A stretch of 64,000 bases of DNA from contig NC_079489.1 of the NCBI RefSeq assembly GCF_020520425.1, positions 18,500,001 to 18,564,000 of the forward strand, in the 5' to 3' direction. The notes under the pieces were generated by a model, which saw only the letters and a list, made by a program, of their open reading frames with translations, had not been told where the DNA came from and did no database searches. This document shows, piece after piece, positions 1-10,990 of the stretch. The translations under genes were made by a program, and so were the position numbers. Each line of letters opens with the position of its first letter. The stretch's first letter is position 1. Source of the stretch: Spinacia oleracea. Taxonomy: Eukaryota > Streptophyta > Magnoliopsida > Caryophyllales > Amaranthaceae.

Positions 1-606
1 TTTTATCCCAATTCATGCAAAAACCTAGAGAGGAGCATTGGGAAGCAACACCGTGGGTGGTACGATACTTGAAAAAGTGTCCAGGACAAGACATCCTTTT
101 ACGGTCTGATAGTACATCACGACTGGAGGGATGGTGTGACTCAGATTGGACTAGTTGCCCGTTGACTCGTTGTTCGCTCACAGGGTGGTTTGTTTGACTT
201 GGTTTTTCACCCGTGTCCTGGAAGACTAAGAAGCAACTTACCGTGTCTCGTTCCTCGGCAAAGCTGAATATCGCTCAATGGCGGCATTGATGTGTGAGCT
301 AAAATGGCTAAACCAACTGCTTAAAGATCTTGGATTGGAACATAAGCAGGTTATGAATGTGTTTTGTGATAGTTAATCGGCGCTACACATTGCACAAAAT
401 CCGGTGTTTCATGAAAGAACAAAACATATTGAAGCAAACTGCCACTTTATACGAGATGCGATTAAGGAAGGTATTATTTGTCCATCGTATGTATCAACAA
501 ATGTGCAATTAGCAGATATTTTTACAAAGACACTCGGTAAAGCACAGTTTGAATTTTTTTTTGGCAAGATGGGCATTCGAGACTTACATGCTCCACCTTA
601 AGGGGA
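1..606 (+). pseudogene. Ty1/copia pol 3' end (RNase H), decayed
   Basis: The translation carries the Copia RNase H signature: HWEA near the start, WCDSDW, then in other frames VSRSSA, HIAQNPVFHERTKHIE and LADIFTK near 520. This is the C-terminal end of Copia pol, which degrades the RNA strand during reverse transcription. Stops and frameshifts (a TGA near 197, a frame break near 260, a TAG near 375) split it into pieces, so it cannot be translated as one protein. The reading runs off the left edge. A short purine run (AAGGGGA) follows the last stop and leads into an LTR-like sequence, as expected at the 3' end of an element. Confidence 0.85.
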
Positions 607-857
607 TGTTACGATAGATTAGGCATATTGTAATAATATCCTAATTAGAGTTATTCTAGTACAATTAGATATACGTTATAATCTACTCCGTAGTACAGCA
701 GCAGCAAAAGTCTAATTAAGTCCTAGTTTGTATGTCACTAGGAAAGCAGTAGTCCTCATTAGAATTGGTTTACAAGACTAATGATGTACTATATATATTT
801 GCGAAATCAATGAGAAGAAATACAACTTATTCAATATTTGCCAAAAATTAATATCCA
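607..857 (+). repeat. 3' LTR of the Copia relic
   Basis: It begins TGTTACG directly after the purine tract and runs about 250 bases of AT-rich sequence with a TATATATATT stretch near 789-798. The right end is uncertain. It is placed where similarity to a Helitron RPA exon begins. The 5' LTR lies outside the window, so LTR identity cannot be tested. Confidence 0.55.
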
Positions 858-1022
858 ATTTAGTTTCATAGGTTATTGTTTCGACTTATCATAATTGATA
901 AAAGTAGTAATTTAAGAGTAATAATAGTAAATGAATAATTTTCTTGCCTATTATTTGCAGTAATTAGCTAATTATAAACTGTTATATAATCTCGCATGCA
1001 TCGCGTGCATGGAAGAATAGTA
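858..1022 (+). mobile_element. Decayed Helitron 3' end with an RPA exon fragment
   Basis: Bases 866-925 align to the RPA exon of the full Helitron at 18485-18545 (shared words TTCGACTTA and TGATAAAAGT). Bases 1000-1016 resemble its 3' terminal hairpin (GCATGC-ATC-GCGTGC, one stem mismatch), followed by AATAGT where CTAGT would be expected. It appears to be an internally deleted, mutated relative into which the Copia element inserted. Confidence 0.6.
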
Positions 1023-1460
1023 AAAATGTAAGGGAACTAAAGAAAAGTTAATACTGTTTTAATTAATTTATAGTATGAAGAAATAACAAAGGACCATTAC
1101 ACAAACTATTTAAGCAAATACTAAATTTGACTTTTGTGTTAGGAATGGTAGCTCTCCAATCTTCATCAAAACAAAATATGATAAAAAGACAAAAAGGGCT
1201 GTATGTTTTTTTATACACAGACACAGATACACGAAAAAATTAAGTTTGGCTTCTATCTTGATAGCAATCTAGCTTGACAGAAAACAAGAAATTACTGTCT
1301 ATCTCTGTGGCTGTTTGTCAAATATCACACAGATATCAAGTACGGAGTAGTATGCAACTCCGGCAGTGTATATCAAATTATCAATTAGAAATTCATACAC
1401 ATTCCACATATGAAATTAGATATCAAACATAATATACACTTTGCTTTTATTGGATAATTA
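1023..1460. other. Gene-free AT-rich stretch
   Basis: No open reading frame, repeat boundary or RNA gene can be supported here. The sequence is AT-rich with scattered stops in all frames. Confidence 0.5.
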
Positions 1461-2510
1461 TAGGGAGTGTTTGGTTAGGAGAGGTTTGAGGGAAAAATAA
1501 CTTTTTAAAGATGAAGTAGAGGTTTGACCTTTTAAAAAAGCTAATTCAAAGTGTTTGGTGAGGAGAGGTTTGAAAATTTTGCAGTGAAAAAGTTAATTTT
1601 GAAAAAGCTCAACATATAAACTTTTTGCAATTAGAGGTTTGAGAAGTGAATGTAAAATGACTACTTTGTCATAATATTGCCTAAAATTACAACTTTTTTC
1701 CTAAAATTTCCTAATATTTCCCTCTTGAACATAATACTCACTCCTTCATTTCACCTCATTTTTTTTGTTAAATCATTTCACCTCATATTTTTTGTTAAAT
1801 CATTTCACCTAATTTTTTAGACTAGTTTCTTGCTGTAATAATTTTATAATAGTACTTCAAAGCACTGCTTGAAATATATTGCAATAATGCTTGTAATATT
1901 TTGTAATATTTTTCTATTTGCAAATCAAGAATTTATATATTCCCTCTGTTCTTGAATATTAGTCCCTTTTGGAATCTTGACACTATTCACAATTGAAGAG
2001 AATCTTCTCATTTCTTTCCAATACATACTTCAAAACATATTCATGTGAGATCTTATTTTGTTCGTCTTAATGTGTAGTTTAACAATATCAAATTTGTATA
2101 TTTTTTTAACATACGTATTTGGAGATATTTACGTTTAAATATTGAGTTGAAACGAGTTGAAAAGTCAAAACAGGACTAATATTTAAGAACGGAGGGGAGG
2201 GAGTATTTAAATTTTAAACTAAAGAATACTTTTAAAATAAATAATTTTGTTTATTTTTATTCAAAAAATAAAGAGAAAACAATTAACATAAAACTACGTG
2301 TACGTCTAATATTAATAAGAACAAAATATCCAACAATAAAGTATTTCAATGTCCTTAATGGTTATTTTACATATTAAACAACTAACAACTAGTTCACCAA
2401 ACACTTTTACTCAAACAGCCAAATCAACCAGTTAGTCAAATCAGTTAATATAAACAGCTAACAGCTAGTCAAACCAGCTAACATCTAACAACTCCTAGCC
2501 AAAAAGGGCG
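1461..2510. mobile_element. hAT-like non-autonomous element
   Basis: The left end AGGGAGTGTTTGGTTAGGAG is approximately inverted at the right end (reverse complement CGCCCTTTTTGGCTAGGAG). The subterminal part at 2380-2500 has repeated AACAGCTA/CCAGTTAG words typical of hAT-derived MITEs. The flanks ATAATTA and ATAAATTA suggest an imperfect target duplication. There is no transposase, and a Stowaway has inserted in the middle. Confidence 0.55.
1941..2204. mobile_element. Stowaway MITE
   Basis: The ends are TCCCTCTGTTCTTGAATATTAGTCC on one side, inverted as GGACTAATATTTAAGAACGGAGG on the other, with TA at both flanks. These are Tc1/mariner-type (Stowaway) termini. It is nested in the hAT-like element. 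Confidence 0.75.
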
Positions 2511-2515
2511 ATAAA

Positions 2516-3020
2516 TTAAAGGATTTTTTTGGTATTTAATACCTTATGAAAATTTTGTTTTAATTTACTACCTTAAAGTATGTTTTTGTTTGAAATCACT
2601 ACCACTTTACAATTTTCTCATTTTAAAATTGAGATATTTCTTTCGTTTCTTAATCATTTTAAGTGATTCAAATCTCATACTTCTCATTTATGTGTAAGGA
2701 TTCCATAGAGATCTTGCTTTTAAAATTTTGTAAAAGGTAAAATAAATTTTAAAATATTTGTGAATTATTGAACGAATTGTTTTAAAATGTCGTTCTCAAT
2801 AAAATCCCTATAGAAAAAGGAAAATAATGAGCTCTGAATCATTTTAAACGATTAAGAAATGAAAGATATATCGTAAATTTAAAATGAGAAAATTGTAAAG
2901 TGGTAGTGATTCCAAACAAAAACATACTTTAAGGTAGTATATAAATTAAAATAAAATTTTCATAAGGTAGTAAATACAAAAGTGGTGTATTTTTAAGGTA
3001 GTAAATACAAAAATTTCCCC
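2516..3020. mobile_element. Fold-back element with long inverted arms
   Basis: Bases about 2532-2690 are inverted at about 2815-2977 (shared words such as CACTACCACTTTACAATTTT and its complement), giving arms of roughly 150 bases around a short loop. The right end has a second partial copy of the terminal word AAGGTAGTAAATACAAAA. The long arms suit a Mutator-type MITE, but no target duplication was recognised. No protein is encoded. Confidence 0.65.
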
Positions 3021-3055
3021 TAGTTGGCGTTATTACCCCTGAGTATAACTAGTAT

Positions 3056-3690
3056 AATACCCGTTCCTTATAACTAGTATAGTACCCGTTCAATGCACGA
3101 TTTATGATATAAATATTAAATTTGTATATCTAAACTATAGCCATAGACAATTATCCCCCATCTAAATAGAGCTTATAGATAATCCTCTTATTAAAACTAA
3201 TGATTGATAGATCTGTTACTGCCCCATTTTGTGTCTTATTTGTTTAACAAACTGAAAAAAATAAGGGTATATAGATAAATTTATGTTCTTCCCCTTTCAT
3301 AACCCATGGCAAACATAAATTTATACTCATCCGCTCGTTGCTTCAATAGTCATACCCACTTAATACTCCACTATCATCTACTCTCTTCGTTTCATATTAG
3401 TGGGGACACTTTGACTTTTCTATTCACAAATTTCAATTTGACTATCATTTGTGATTTATGGGTGAGGAAAAATATAGTCGTGTGAGGTGTGTTTGATTCG
3501 TGTCGATATGTACTTTCGGAATATCAACTTTTTAAATTTTACGAATACTTAATCGTAGATATTATTGTCCAAACATTTACATTGGCAAGTGTGAAAAGGT
3601 GAAGTGTAACTATTATTTCGAAACGGAGAGATTGCATCATTACCCAATCATTTAACACCTACCTCCACCATATACTTTACTCAACTAGAT
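3056..3690 (-). mobile_element. Non-autonomous Helitron-like repeat, uninterrupted relative of the Helitron target
   Basis: On the minus strand this matches 19164-19530 (shared AAAGTATATGGTGG, GGTAGGTGTTAAATGAT, GTGGGTATGACTATTGAAG). Its minus-strand 3' end has a decayed CGTGCATTGAACG hairpin followed by TATACTAGT, as in Helitrons. The stretch immediately to the right (3691-3706) matches bases 7571-7592. It therefore shows the layout of this repeat without the big Helitron. A Stowaway interrupts it at 3381-3631. Confidence 0.6.
3381..3631. mobile_element. Stowaway MITE
   Basis: Ends CTCTCTTCGTTTCATATTAG and the inverted GAAACGGAGAGA, with TA at the left flank. It interrupts the Helitron-like repeat; the related copy at 19.2 kb lacks it. 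Confidence 0.7.
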
Positions 3691-4034
3691 ATAACTTCGA
3701 AGCAGGGTGGGTTGTTCCAAGACCTGGCAAAACTGACTCGGTCCGAATGATAGACCCATTACCCGATTTTGATCCGAAATGACGACCTAAACCCGGAAAC
3801 CAAATTTACCCGAACCAAAACCGAAACCGATCTGAAATTGGTTTATTCTGAAACCCATACCCAAATCGACCCGAGCCGAATTAACTCAAACCGATTTTTA
3901 TCCAAAATCGAAATTACCCGAACAAAAGATAACTGTAAAATTTGAATCAACTCGCAACCGATCCGAACCGAAGATCCTAAACCAATCCGAACCGAAGAAA
4001 AACTCAAATTATCAATAGATAAACTAAATAACAC

Positions 4035-4118
4035 AAAATTTTTAACTTTTTATTTTTTTATTTTTTTTATTTTTTATTATTATTTTATTTTTTATTATTA
4101 TTATTATTATTATTATAA
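4035..4118. repeat. AT microsatellite
   Basis: Runs of T interrupted by A, ending in repeated ATT units. Simple sequence with no further function visible. Confidence 0.85.
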
Positions 4119-4867
4119 CTCCATATTGGTTATGAAGTAATTCGAGAGTTTGATTTCAAATACTAGTTACTTTACCAAATCATGATAATCTTTTATTAAT
4201 CACTAATATATATTGTTATATTTGTCCATATATTTCATGTTTCGTCTCTCAACCATACATTAGTAGAAGTAAGACTAGAGTGACCTAAATTATCACTTGT
4301 GACAATGTGAAAATATAACACTTATCGTATACTATAATTCTCATACAGTTAATCAGTAATCTCAAATCGTATACGATTATCCCTTAATTATTTTGTAAGT
4401 AATATTGTTACATGATACTCCCTCCGTTCCTAAATATGTGTCCACTTCCTAAATATGGCGTTCCCTTTTAAGTGTCCACTTCCCATTTTTGGACATAAAA
4501 TCTTTCCGAATATACCCCTAAAGTTCTAAACAATTACACACAATACCTAACTCTCCTAATTATTTGTGCCAAAAAAATATTAAAATAATGAAAAAAAAGA
4601 TATTTTTTTTAAAAAAGAGGGGAAGTCAGATTTGGGGAACCCAAACCCACGTTACTTCCCCTCTCTCTCCTTTCATTTTTTGTTTCATCTCCTCTCTCTC
4701 TCTCTCTCTCTCTCTCCTCCATTTCTCTGTTTCTTCTTCATCTCCTCTCGTCCCTCCCTTTTTCTTTCTTCCTCCATCTTCGGCCCTCTCTGATCTATCT
4801 CCCATCATCTCTTTCATCTCCATCTCTCTCCAATTTCACCCACAAAATTCTAGATTTTGTTTTATAT

Positions 4868-4923
4868 GGTGAAATTTGACCATGAAAATTTCAGATCTGA
4901 AGTTTTCATGGTCAAATTTGACC
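4868..4923. repeat. 56-base near-perfect palindrome
   Basis: Symmetric around AGATCT at 4893-4898. Arms GGTGAAATTTGACCATGAAA and TTTCATGGTCAAATTTGACC pair with only two or three mismatches. It lies just after the leader-like tract of the surrounding element. Confidence 0.9.
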
Positions 4924-5090
4924 TTTTAAAACTCGAATATGGCTTTGGATTACTAGGTATTTTGAAATTTTGAATTTTTTTTAGTTTATTTTGGTTTAAT
5001 GACGATTTCTGGGTTTGTTGGTGATTTATTTTTATTTCTGGGTTTGTTGATGATTTTTTGTGATTTAATGGGTTTTTTTTTCTGGGTTTC

Positions 5091-5472
5091 TGGAAGATCT
5101 AGGGTTTCTGGGTTATTTGGGTAACTTTTGTGATCTGAGTTTTCAAAAAAGTGTTTGCATGTGAGTTTTTTTGGGTTTTGATTGAGTTTCTGGGTTTTTC
5201 TGGGTTGAAGATCTTGATTCTTTGGTTGAGTTTCTGGGTTTTTCTGGGTTTTTTCGACTCTTGTTGAGTTTCTGGGTTTCTGGGATTTTTTGGTTGAAGA
5301 TCTGGAAGATCTAGGGTTTCTGGGTTATTTGGGTAACTTTGTGATCTGAGTTTTCAAAAAAGTGTTTGCATGTGCGTTTTTTTGGGTTTTGATTGAGTTT
5401 CTGGATTTTTCTGGGTTGAAGATCTTGATTCTTTGGGATTTTTCTGGGTTTTTTTCGACTCTTGTTGAGTTC
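5091..5472. repeat. Tandem duplication, 212-base period
   Basis: The block beginning TGGAAGATCTAGGGTTTCTG occurs at 5091 and again at 5303. Near-identity continues through GTTTTCAAAAAAGTGTTTGC, and the second copy fades around 5470. It lies in the intron-like half of the mariner-ended element. Confidence 0.85.
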
Positions 5473-6312
5473 GGGTTTAGTTCCAATTTTTTGTTGTTCG
5501 AACTTTTTGATTATTTTAGTTTAGTTCGATTTTTTTTGATAGTTAATCGTAGTTTTGTTCGATTTTTTGATGTTTTGTTTTGATTTATGGGTTTGGTAAT
5601 TTTCATGGGGTTGATAATTATTTTTGATAATTTTTGTATGGATAATCCGTGAATCTGTGTGATTGTAATTCTATTGGTTGATCGATTTTTTTGGTGTAAT
5701 TTGATTGGTTGATTTGGTTGGTAGTGTATTGATGATATGGCATTATGCTTGTTTTTCTGATTTTTCTCTCTTTTCTTTTTGTACTTTTAACATTAAACAA
5801 TTATCTACTTTTTCCTTTCCCCCAAAAAAAACATTCCCAATCATTACCTCTTACACACCATTCAATTTTATTAATTACCGTGCAAATGTCCAAAGTGGAC
5901 ACATATTTAGGAACGGAGGGAGTAAAATATTAAAAAGCAAAATATTTTATGAACGACGACCAAATCTAAAGAGAAATTACTAAATCAAAACTTAAAACGT
6001 GAAAAGCCCGATCTAACCCGAAAAATTTGATCTAACCAATAAATACCCGATCTGACACGAAAAAACCCGATATGATATGATATGATCCGATCTGATATGA
6101 ATGATGTGATCCGATCCGATATGAACCGAATGACCCGATCCGATATTGACCAAAAGTCCTGACACAAATCCGAACTGATCTGACCATCAAAAATCGAATC
6201 GAACCCGATACCCAAATGGACCCGACCCATATCTGAACCCGATCCGAAGAGAAAGTGACCCAAAATGACTCGATCTGAATTCGATCCAAACAGCCCGTTT
6301 TCCAGGTCTAGC

Positions 6313-7556
6313 TGTTCCCTCAACACATGTACGACAACACCTGCCTAAAATTCTCATCCTCATGTCCGTCACCACGATAGGTACGATACCCATCCCTTTC
6401 CTAAACCCGCCTCGCGGGCGAAAAATAAAATTATAATGGTTATATCTTATAAAGGTTTATATTAGAGTATTAATTAATTTAATAATATAATAAGTTTGTA
6501 TTATTATATTCGCAATACAAAATTAATACTCCTTAATAATATGTGAATGTAAAGGATTGCAATATATCACTTATATATCAATTTTGTGCAAAATTATTTT
6601 GATATGAACATTGTGCATCTCAACTTGATTATGGGACAGGTTTGGATTTATTAGACTTGAGAACACTCTCCCATTCCTAAAAATGTAGAGTCGCATTTAA
6701 ATATCTTAATAAATATTATGGTTAAATAATAAATCAATTTTAATAATAAATTTATGCCACTATATTCATAAGTTAGCTAAAAGGTAAACTCGATTTAATT
6801 TGACCAAATAAAGGGATATCATATTGTTAATTGGGGGAGTTTTTGGGAGACGTCTCCCCTAGCCACTTCTCCCCAGCCAAGTCGATGCATACGTGGTTAC
6901 GGAGCGGGAATAAATGTTATTAGGCGGGAAGCGAGACAGGGATGAAGGAAAGTTGTGGGTGATGGCCACAAATCATTTAATGTATCTAGATTATGATGGA
7001 TTCTATATTGCACATTCTCGCCTCGCTTACCCTTTATCTAATTGATTATGAATATTGTGAATATTTTTTTTACTACTATCATACATATAATAATGTTTGG
7101 TTTATTTACTTGATTTCTTTAGTCAGACAACCAAATTGCCAAATACTCTAGAATAGAGTTTTAAAATTCAAAATTCTCTTATCAAAAAAATGATGTCGGG
7201 TCTAGGAAGTCACAAATCCAAAATAACATAGTAGTGGGTAGAAAAAAAAATCGTTATTTTAGTGGGTGCAAATAGCCAAAATTGATTTTATTGAGAAACT
7301 ACAAATTTTCAGATTTTATTAAAAGTTTATCAAGCATCTACATTCAAGTGGGGTCAAATGACCCCACATCTTAAAAATTAACCCCACCCCTAAGTTTAAA
7401 GCTAGGTTTGAGGCGGGTGTGGATACACAGACGGGTAATGAAGCGGGGATAAATTTATTTTCCGCCCGCGAGGCGGTGATTAAGATGAGGGTGAGTACCG
7501 TACCTATTGTGGTGGTGAGAGGATGCAGATTTTAGACCATTGCAAGTGTTAGGGAC
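6313..7556. mobile_element. TIR element with arms of about 115 bases
   Basis: The left arm (about 6313-6430) is inverted at about 7444-7556: GTTCCCTCAACACATG versus reverse complement GTCCCTAACACTTGC, then shared ACGATAGGTACG and CCCGCCTCGCGGGCG. A further partial copy of one arm is at 19540-19780. The interior is AT-rich and has no coding sequence. The superfamily is not determined. Confidence 0.55.
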
Positions 7557-7592
7557 CTACCCCATCCCGATTCAAAGTTATCTCTAGCTGAA

Positions 7593-7640
7593 TCTCTATT
7601 CTATAAAGGAACAGCTGAGGGACATTTTGGTAATGTCACT
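7593..7640 (+). other. Helitron 5' terminus
   Basis: TC start preceded by A, followed by CTATTCTATAA. At about 7621-7637 a small stem GACATT/AATGTC encloses TTGGT. The terminal word matches two other Helitron ends in the window. Confidence 0.8.
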
Positions 7641-8370
7641 TTTCGTGTCCCCCAATTAAAAGTCAAAAATACCCCCCCCAGAGTTCTACAGTTTGTTTGC
7701 CCTACAGACCTCTATTGACTGAAAGAATTTAACGCCCAAAATGAAGAATATGGGCCCATTACCACAGAATAAAATCCCCTTTAACTCAGTTACCAAAGTT
7801 AGTGTTGATTGATGGATTAAATCAGGAAAGGAATGAAAAAAGGGAAAATAAAATATTACAATTATTACAGTTTCTAAATGAAACGAAAACCAAAAACAAG
7901 ACAATTATTACAGTTTCTAAATGAAACGAAAATTATTACAAGACAAAACAAGAACAATACAGCTAAACAATTTAAATTTTTTTAACTTAATTGCAGAAAC
8001 CAAAAACATCCAAAAAAACTCCATTGTAAACCAGAAGAGGCGAAAAAATTCCAGAAATCTACTGCCGCATCACTGTTCTGCCTTCTTGAAGTCGCCCACG
8101 CGTAAGTACACTTTTTCGTATGAATCCTTGCAAAACAAATACAATCAGAAACAGAAATTAAACACTTTCAAAAAATAAAATCACAAATCTGTGTATGCAT
8201 ACAAATACAGTGTAATATTGTACGCATAACATTATAATTTTTATGTATACAAGGCTATATAAAAAATAAAATCGTAATTAAATTTGTGATTTTATGCATA
8301 AAACCAATGTTATTTTCTAATATTGTTGCATTAATTTATTTTGCAGATTTCAACGTATAAGGTAGGTAAT

Positions 8371-9268
8371 ATTCTTGCTTTTTAATGATTTTATATTTCA
8401 ATTTATGCATTTGGTTAAATAATATCATAATTTTTTAAATTTTAAATTGCAATCACATTAGAATTTAATTGGGGTTTGAAGTTCATAACGAGGTACAACA
8501 ACCAAAGACATACGGTTAATTCTTAATGTTTAAAATCTGGAAGGAAAACTAAACTCCTCATCTTTCAGATCTTTGCTTTCCCAAGTCAAATCTCAGATTT
8601 TTTGCATTTCTTTTGTTAAATTTATAGTACTCTTGCCAGATGGGTTTGCATTTTTTAATTCAATTATGTAAATCAAAAAATCTGAAATAAATTATTGTTT
8701 TGCATGTTATAATTTCGGTTTTAAGTTAAATTCCAAGTTGGGTGTTAAGTTCATCAAGGCATACTATAAACAACGGCATAAGGTAGGCCCACCAAACTCT
8801 TAACAAAATATTAATATGCATTCTTGCTTTTTAATGATTTTATATTTCAATTTATGCATTTGGTTAAATAATATCATAATTTTTTAAATTTTAAATTGCA
8901 ATCACATTAGAATTTAATTGGGGTTTGAAGTTCATAACGAGGTACAACAACCAAAGACATACGGTTAATTCTTAATGTTTAAAATCTGGAAGGAAAACTA
9001 AACTCCTCATCTTTCAGATCTTTGCTTTCCCAAGTCAAATCTCAGATTTTTTGCATTTCTTTTGTTAAATTTATAGTACTCTTGCCAGATGGGTTTGCAT
9101 TTTTTAATTCAATTATGTAAATCAAAAAATCTGAAATAAATTATTGTTTTGCAGGTTATAATTTCGGTTTTAAGTTAAATTCCAAGTTGGGTGTTAAGTT
9201 CATCAAGGCATACTATAAACAACGACATAAGGTAGGCCCACCAAACTCTTAACAAAATATTAATATGC
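8371..9268. repeat. Tandem duplication, exact 449-base period
   Basis: Bases 8371-8819 are repeated as 8820-9268 with only a few substitutions (for example GCATGTTA versus GCAGGTTA near 8705/9154). It lies in the non-coding leader of the Helitron. No coding sequence is involved. The high identity points to a recent slippage or replication event. Confidence 0.92.
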
Positions 9269-10358
9269 ATACTTTTTATTGATTTTAAATAATTATTACA
9301 CATTACTTTTCATGCTTTTTTTTGAATAAGTTGTTAGTTGATTTTAAAATACCCTTCTTAATTATCATGTAAATCGGTTAAACATGTGTTCTATAAAATT
9401 AGAAATTGATTATTACATCTAGCTATAACTTATAAATAGTCTTAGGGGAAAAAATTACTTAAGGTATGCATATCCTATGCACTCAAGTATTCGATCACTG
9501 TTCCACAATTCACAAATCACAATTCACAAATCCCAATTCACAAATCCCAATTCCACAACTCAGAATATAATCCCAACACTTAACCTCACCAAATTAAAAC
9601 ATCAAAAAACAGATCACTATTCCACAATCAATGTTCAGAAAATTCACAATTCATCAAATATCGCTAAAATGAAATTCAGTTCAAATCTACCAATTTTATC
9701 ATAATTGTCAAACAAATTCAATTTAGTAATTGCAGTTTTAGTGTCCCATACGGAATAGACAACACCCAATAGTCTCAGAAAAAGCAAAATCAAATGAACA
9801 AATAAAACATCAACAAATAATTCACAATTCATCAAATATTTCTAAAACGACATTCAGTTCAAATCTACCAATTTGTAAGTTTATTGTCAATTACAAATAT
9901 ACTGAGTACTCAATTACAATTGCAAATATACTGAGTACTCAATTACAATTGCAAATCAAGCCGGAAATCTCAAATATTCCTCCACTACAAATCACGAGAA
10001 GATCGTGATAAAGTAAAATTCTCAAATTTAACAGATACAAACAACTAGACATCGATAATAGTAACAACAAATTAGACAAAACCCCAATAATGGTCAAATT
10101 CTCAAAATATCAACTTTAACAGACGAAATCCCAATAATGGTTAAATTCTCAAAACCTAACAAATTCTCAAATTAACAGATAAAAAATTTTGATGAACCCC
10201 AATAATGGTTAAATTAACGTTAAATTCAAGAAACATACAAATAATTGACAAACCAAGAATAGTAACAAAAAATCTCACCAAATTAAAACAAACTTAAATT
10301 AGGCACGCAATTTAACAGAGCATGTAAAACATAATCTAGGTAGGGTCATTACCCAACA
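9269..10358. other. Non-coding part of the Helitron leader
   Basis: AT-rich sequence with no supported gene. Around 9505-9560 the word CACAATTCACAAATCC recurs several times as a short degenerate tandem repeat. Short direct repeats (ATACTGAGTACTCAATTACA) occur at 9899-9945. Confidence 0.5.
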
Positions 10359-10449
10359 TCGCCCATCGCCTCGCAATCGCCCAACGCCTCGCCATCGCCT
10401 CGCCCAGCGCCTCGCCCAGTGCCTCGCCATCGCCTCGCCCAGCCAGCGA
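10359..10449. repeat. GC-rich minisatellite
   Basis: Degenerate copies of CGCCTCGCC and CGCCCAGCGCC in tandem. It stands out sharply in base composition from the AT-rich DNA around it, but the longest plus-strand frame is short, so no protein is called. Confidence 0.75.
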
Positions 10450-10630
10450 CCTTACCCTCCACATTGATACGACATGCAAACCAAAAAAAAAAATCAGTTA
10501 GTTACTCAACAATTAATCGCTAAATTAAATCCTAAATACCCATTCCAATCAGAAAAAACTTGCGCCTATTTTACAAAATACCCTTAATCTGAGTTGAATT
10601 AGTTAAATTAGCGATTTTTGGCCCAACATC

Positions 10631-10990
10631 TTACATAAAAGCCTTAATCTGAGTTGGGAGAGGAATAGGCGGTGATTTCATTTGCTTCAACTTCTGGATT
10701 GATTGATAGTTTCCTTCCAAACACTCTTCATACATAACCATCAATTGCACTGCCACCTATACACAACAAATCAGAAACAAAAGTCTAAATTGGAATAAAC
10801 CCATTATTTCGGATACAAAATCTTAAGAATTTAAATTCAATTCAACATGGAAATTCAGCATGTAACTTGGAGAAGGTGAGAAACTAAATGAAGCACTAAC
10901 CTCCTCGACGCTGCCGTCATCCGCAGTTGTATTGAAAGAATCCAAGCCTACGTTCAGCTCTTCTTCTAAATCATCTATGTATATGGGTTT
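10631..10990 (-). pseudogene. Possible captured host-gene fragment, two exons, antisense in the Helitron
   Basis: On the minus strand a reading frame containing IDDLEEELNVGLDSF and DDGSVEE ends at a GTTAGT donor (exon boundary 10901). A 144-base gap follows, ending GTGTATAG. A second open segment of 41 codons (10631-10756, containing VAVQLMVMYEECLEG and QSIQKLKQMKSPP) then continues in the same phase to a TAA. Acidic and amphipathic composition plus phase-matched splice sites suggest real exons. I do not recognise the source gene. Helitrons are known to pick up gene pieces. The 5' limit is uncertain, and the upstream frame is low-complexity. Confidence 0.45.

Larger units (their letters stand above)
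4418..5922. mobile_element. Large element with Stowaway-like ends carrying leader/intron-like DNA
   Basis: The left end CTCCCTCCGTTCCTAAATAT is perfectly inverted at the right end, and each side is flanked by TA (4416-4417, 5923-5924). These are Tc1/mariner-type termini, but 1.5 kb is long for a Stowaway. The interior has a CT-rich tract (4655-4830) like a plant 5' untranslated leader. It then has T-rich sequence with many repeated TTTCTGGGTT words (4960-5560) like a first intron. No transposase is present. Capture of a host gene's leader is an inference. Confidence 0.7.
3707..6312. mobile_element. TIR element with CCGA-rich arms
   Basis: The left end CCAAGACCTGGCAAAAC is roughly inverted at the right end (reverse complement of CGTTTTCCAGGTCTAG). 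Both arms (3725-4020 and 5990-6300) are low-complexity sequence built from degenerate ACCCGA and ATCCGA words, producing spurious minus-strand reading frames rich in RIGS and SDR. The 4418-5922 element lies inside. The superfamily is not clear and no transposase is present. Confidence 0.4.

Noticed and set aside
4564-4872. Plus-strand frame with a serine/leucine-rich translation
   Set aside because: It is a CT-microsatellite-like tract of the leader type, not supported as protein.
3843-6393. Minus-strand frames rich in RIGS, SDRI and similar words
   Set aside because: They translate degenerate CCGA/GATCC low-complexity repeats and have no domain or splice support.
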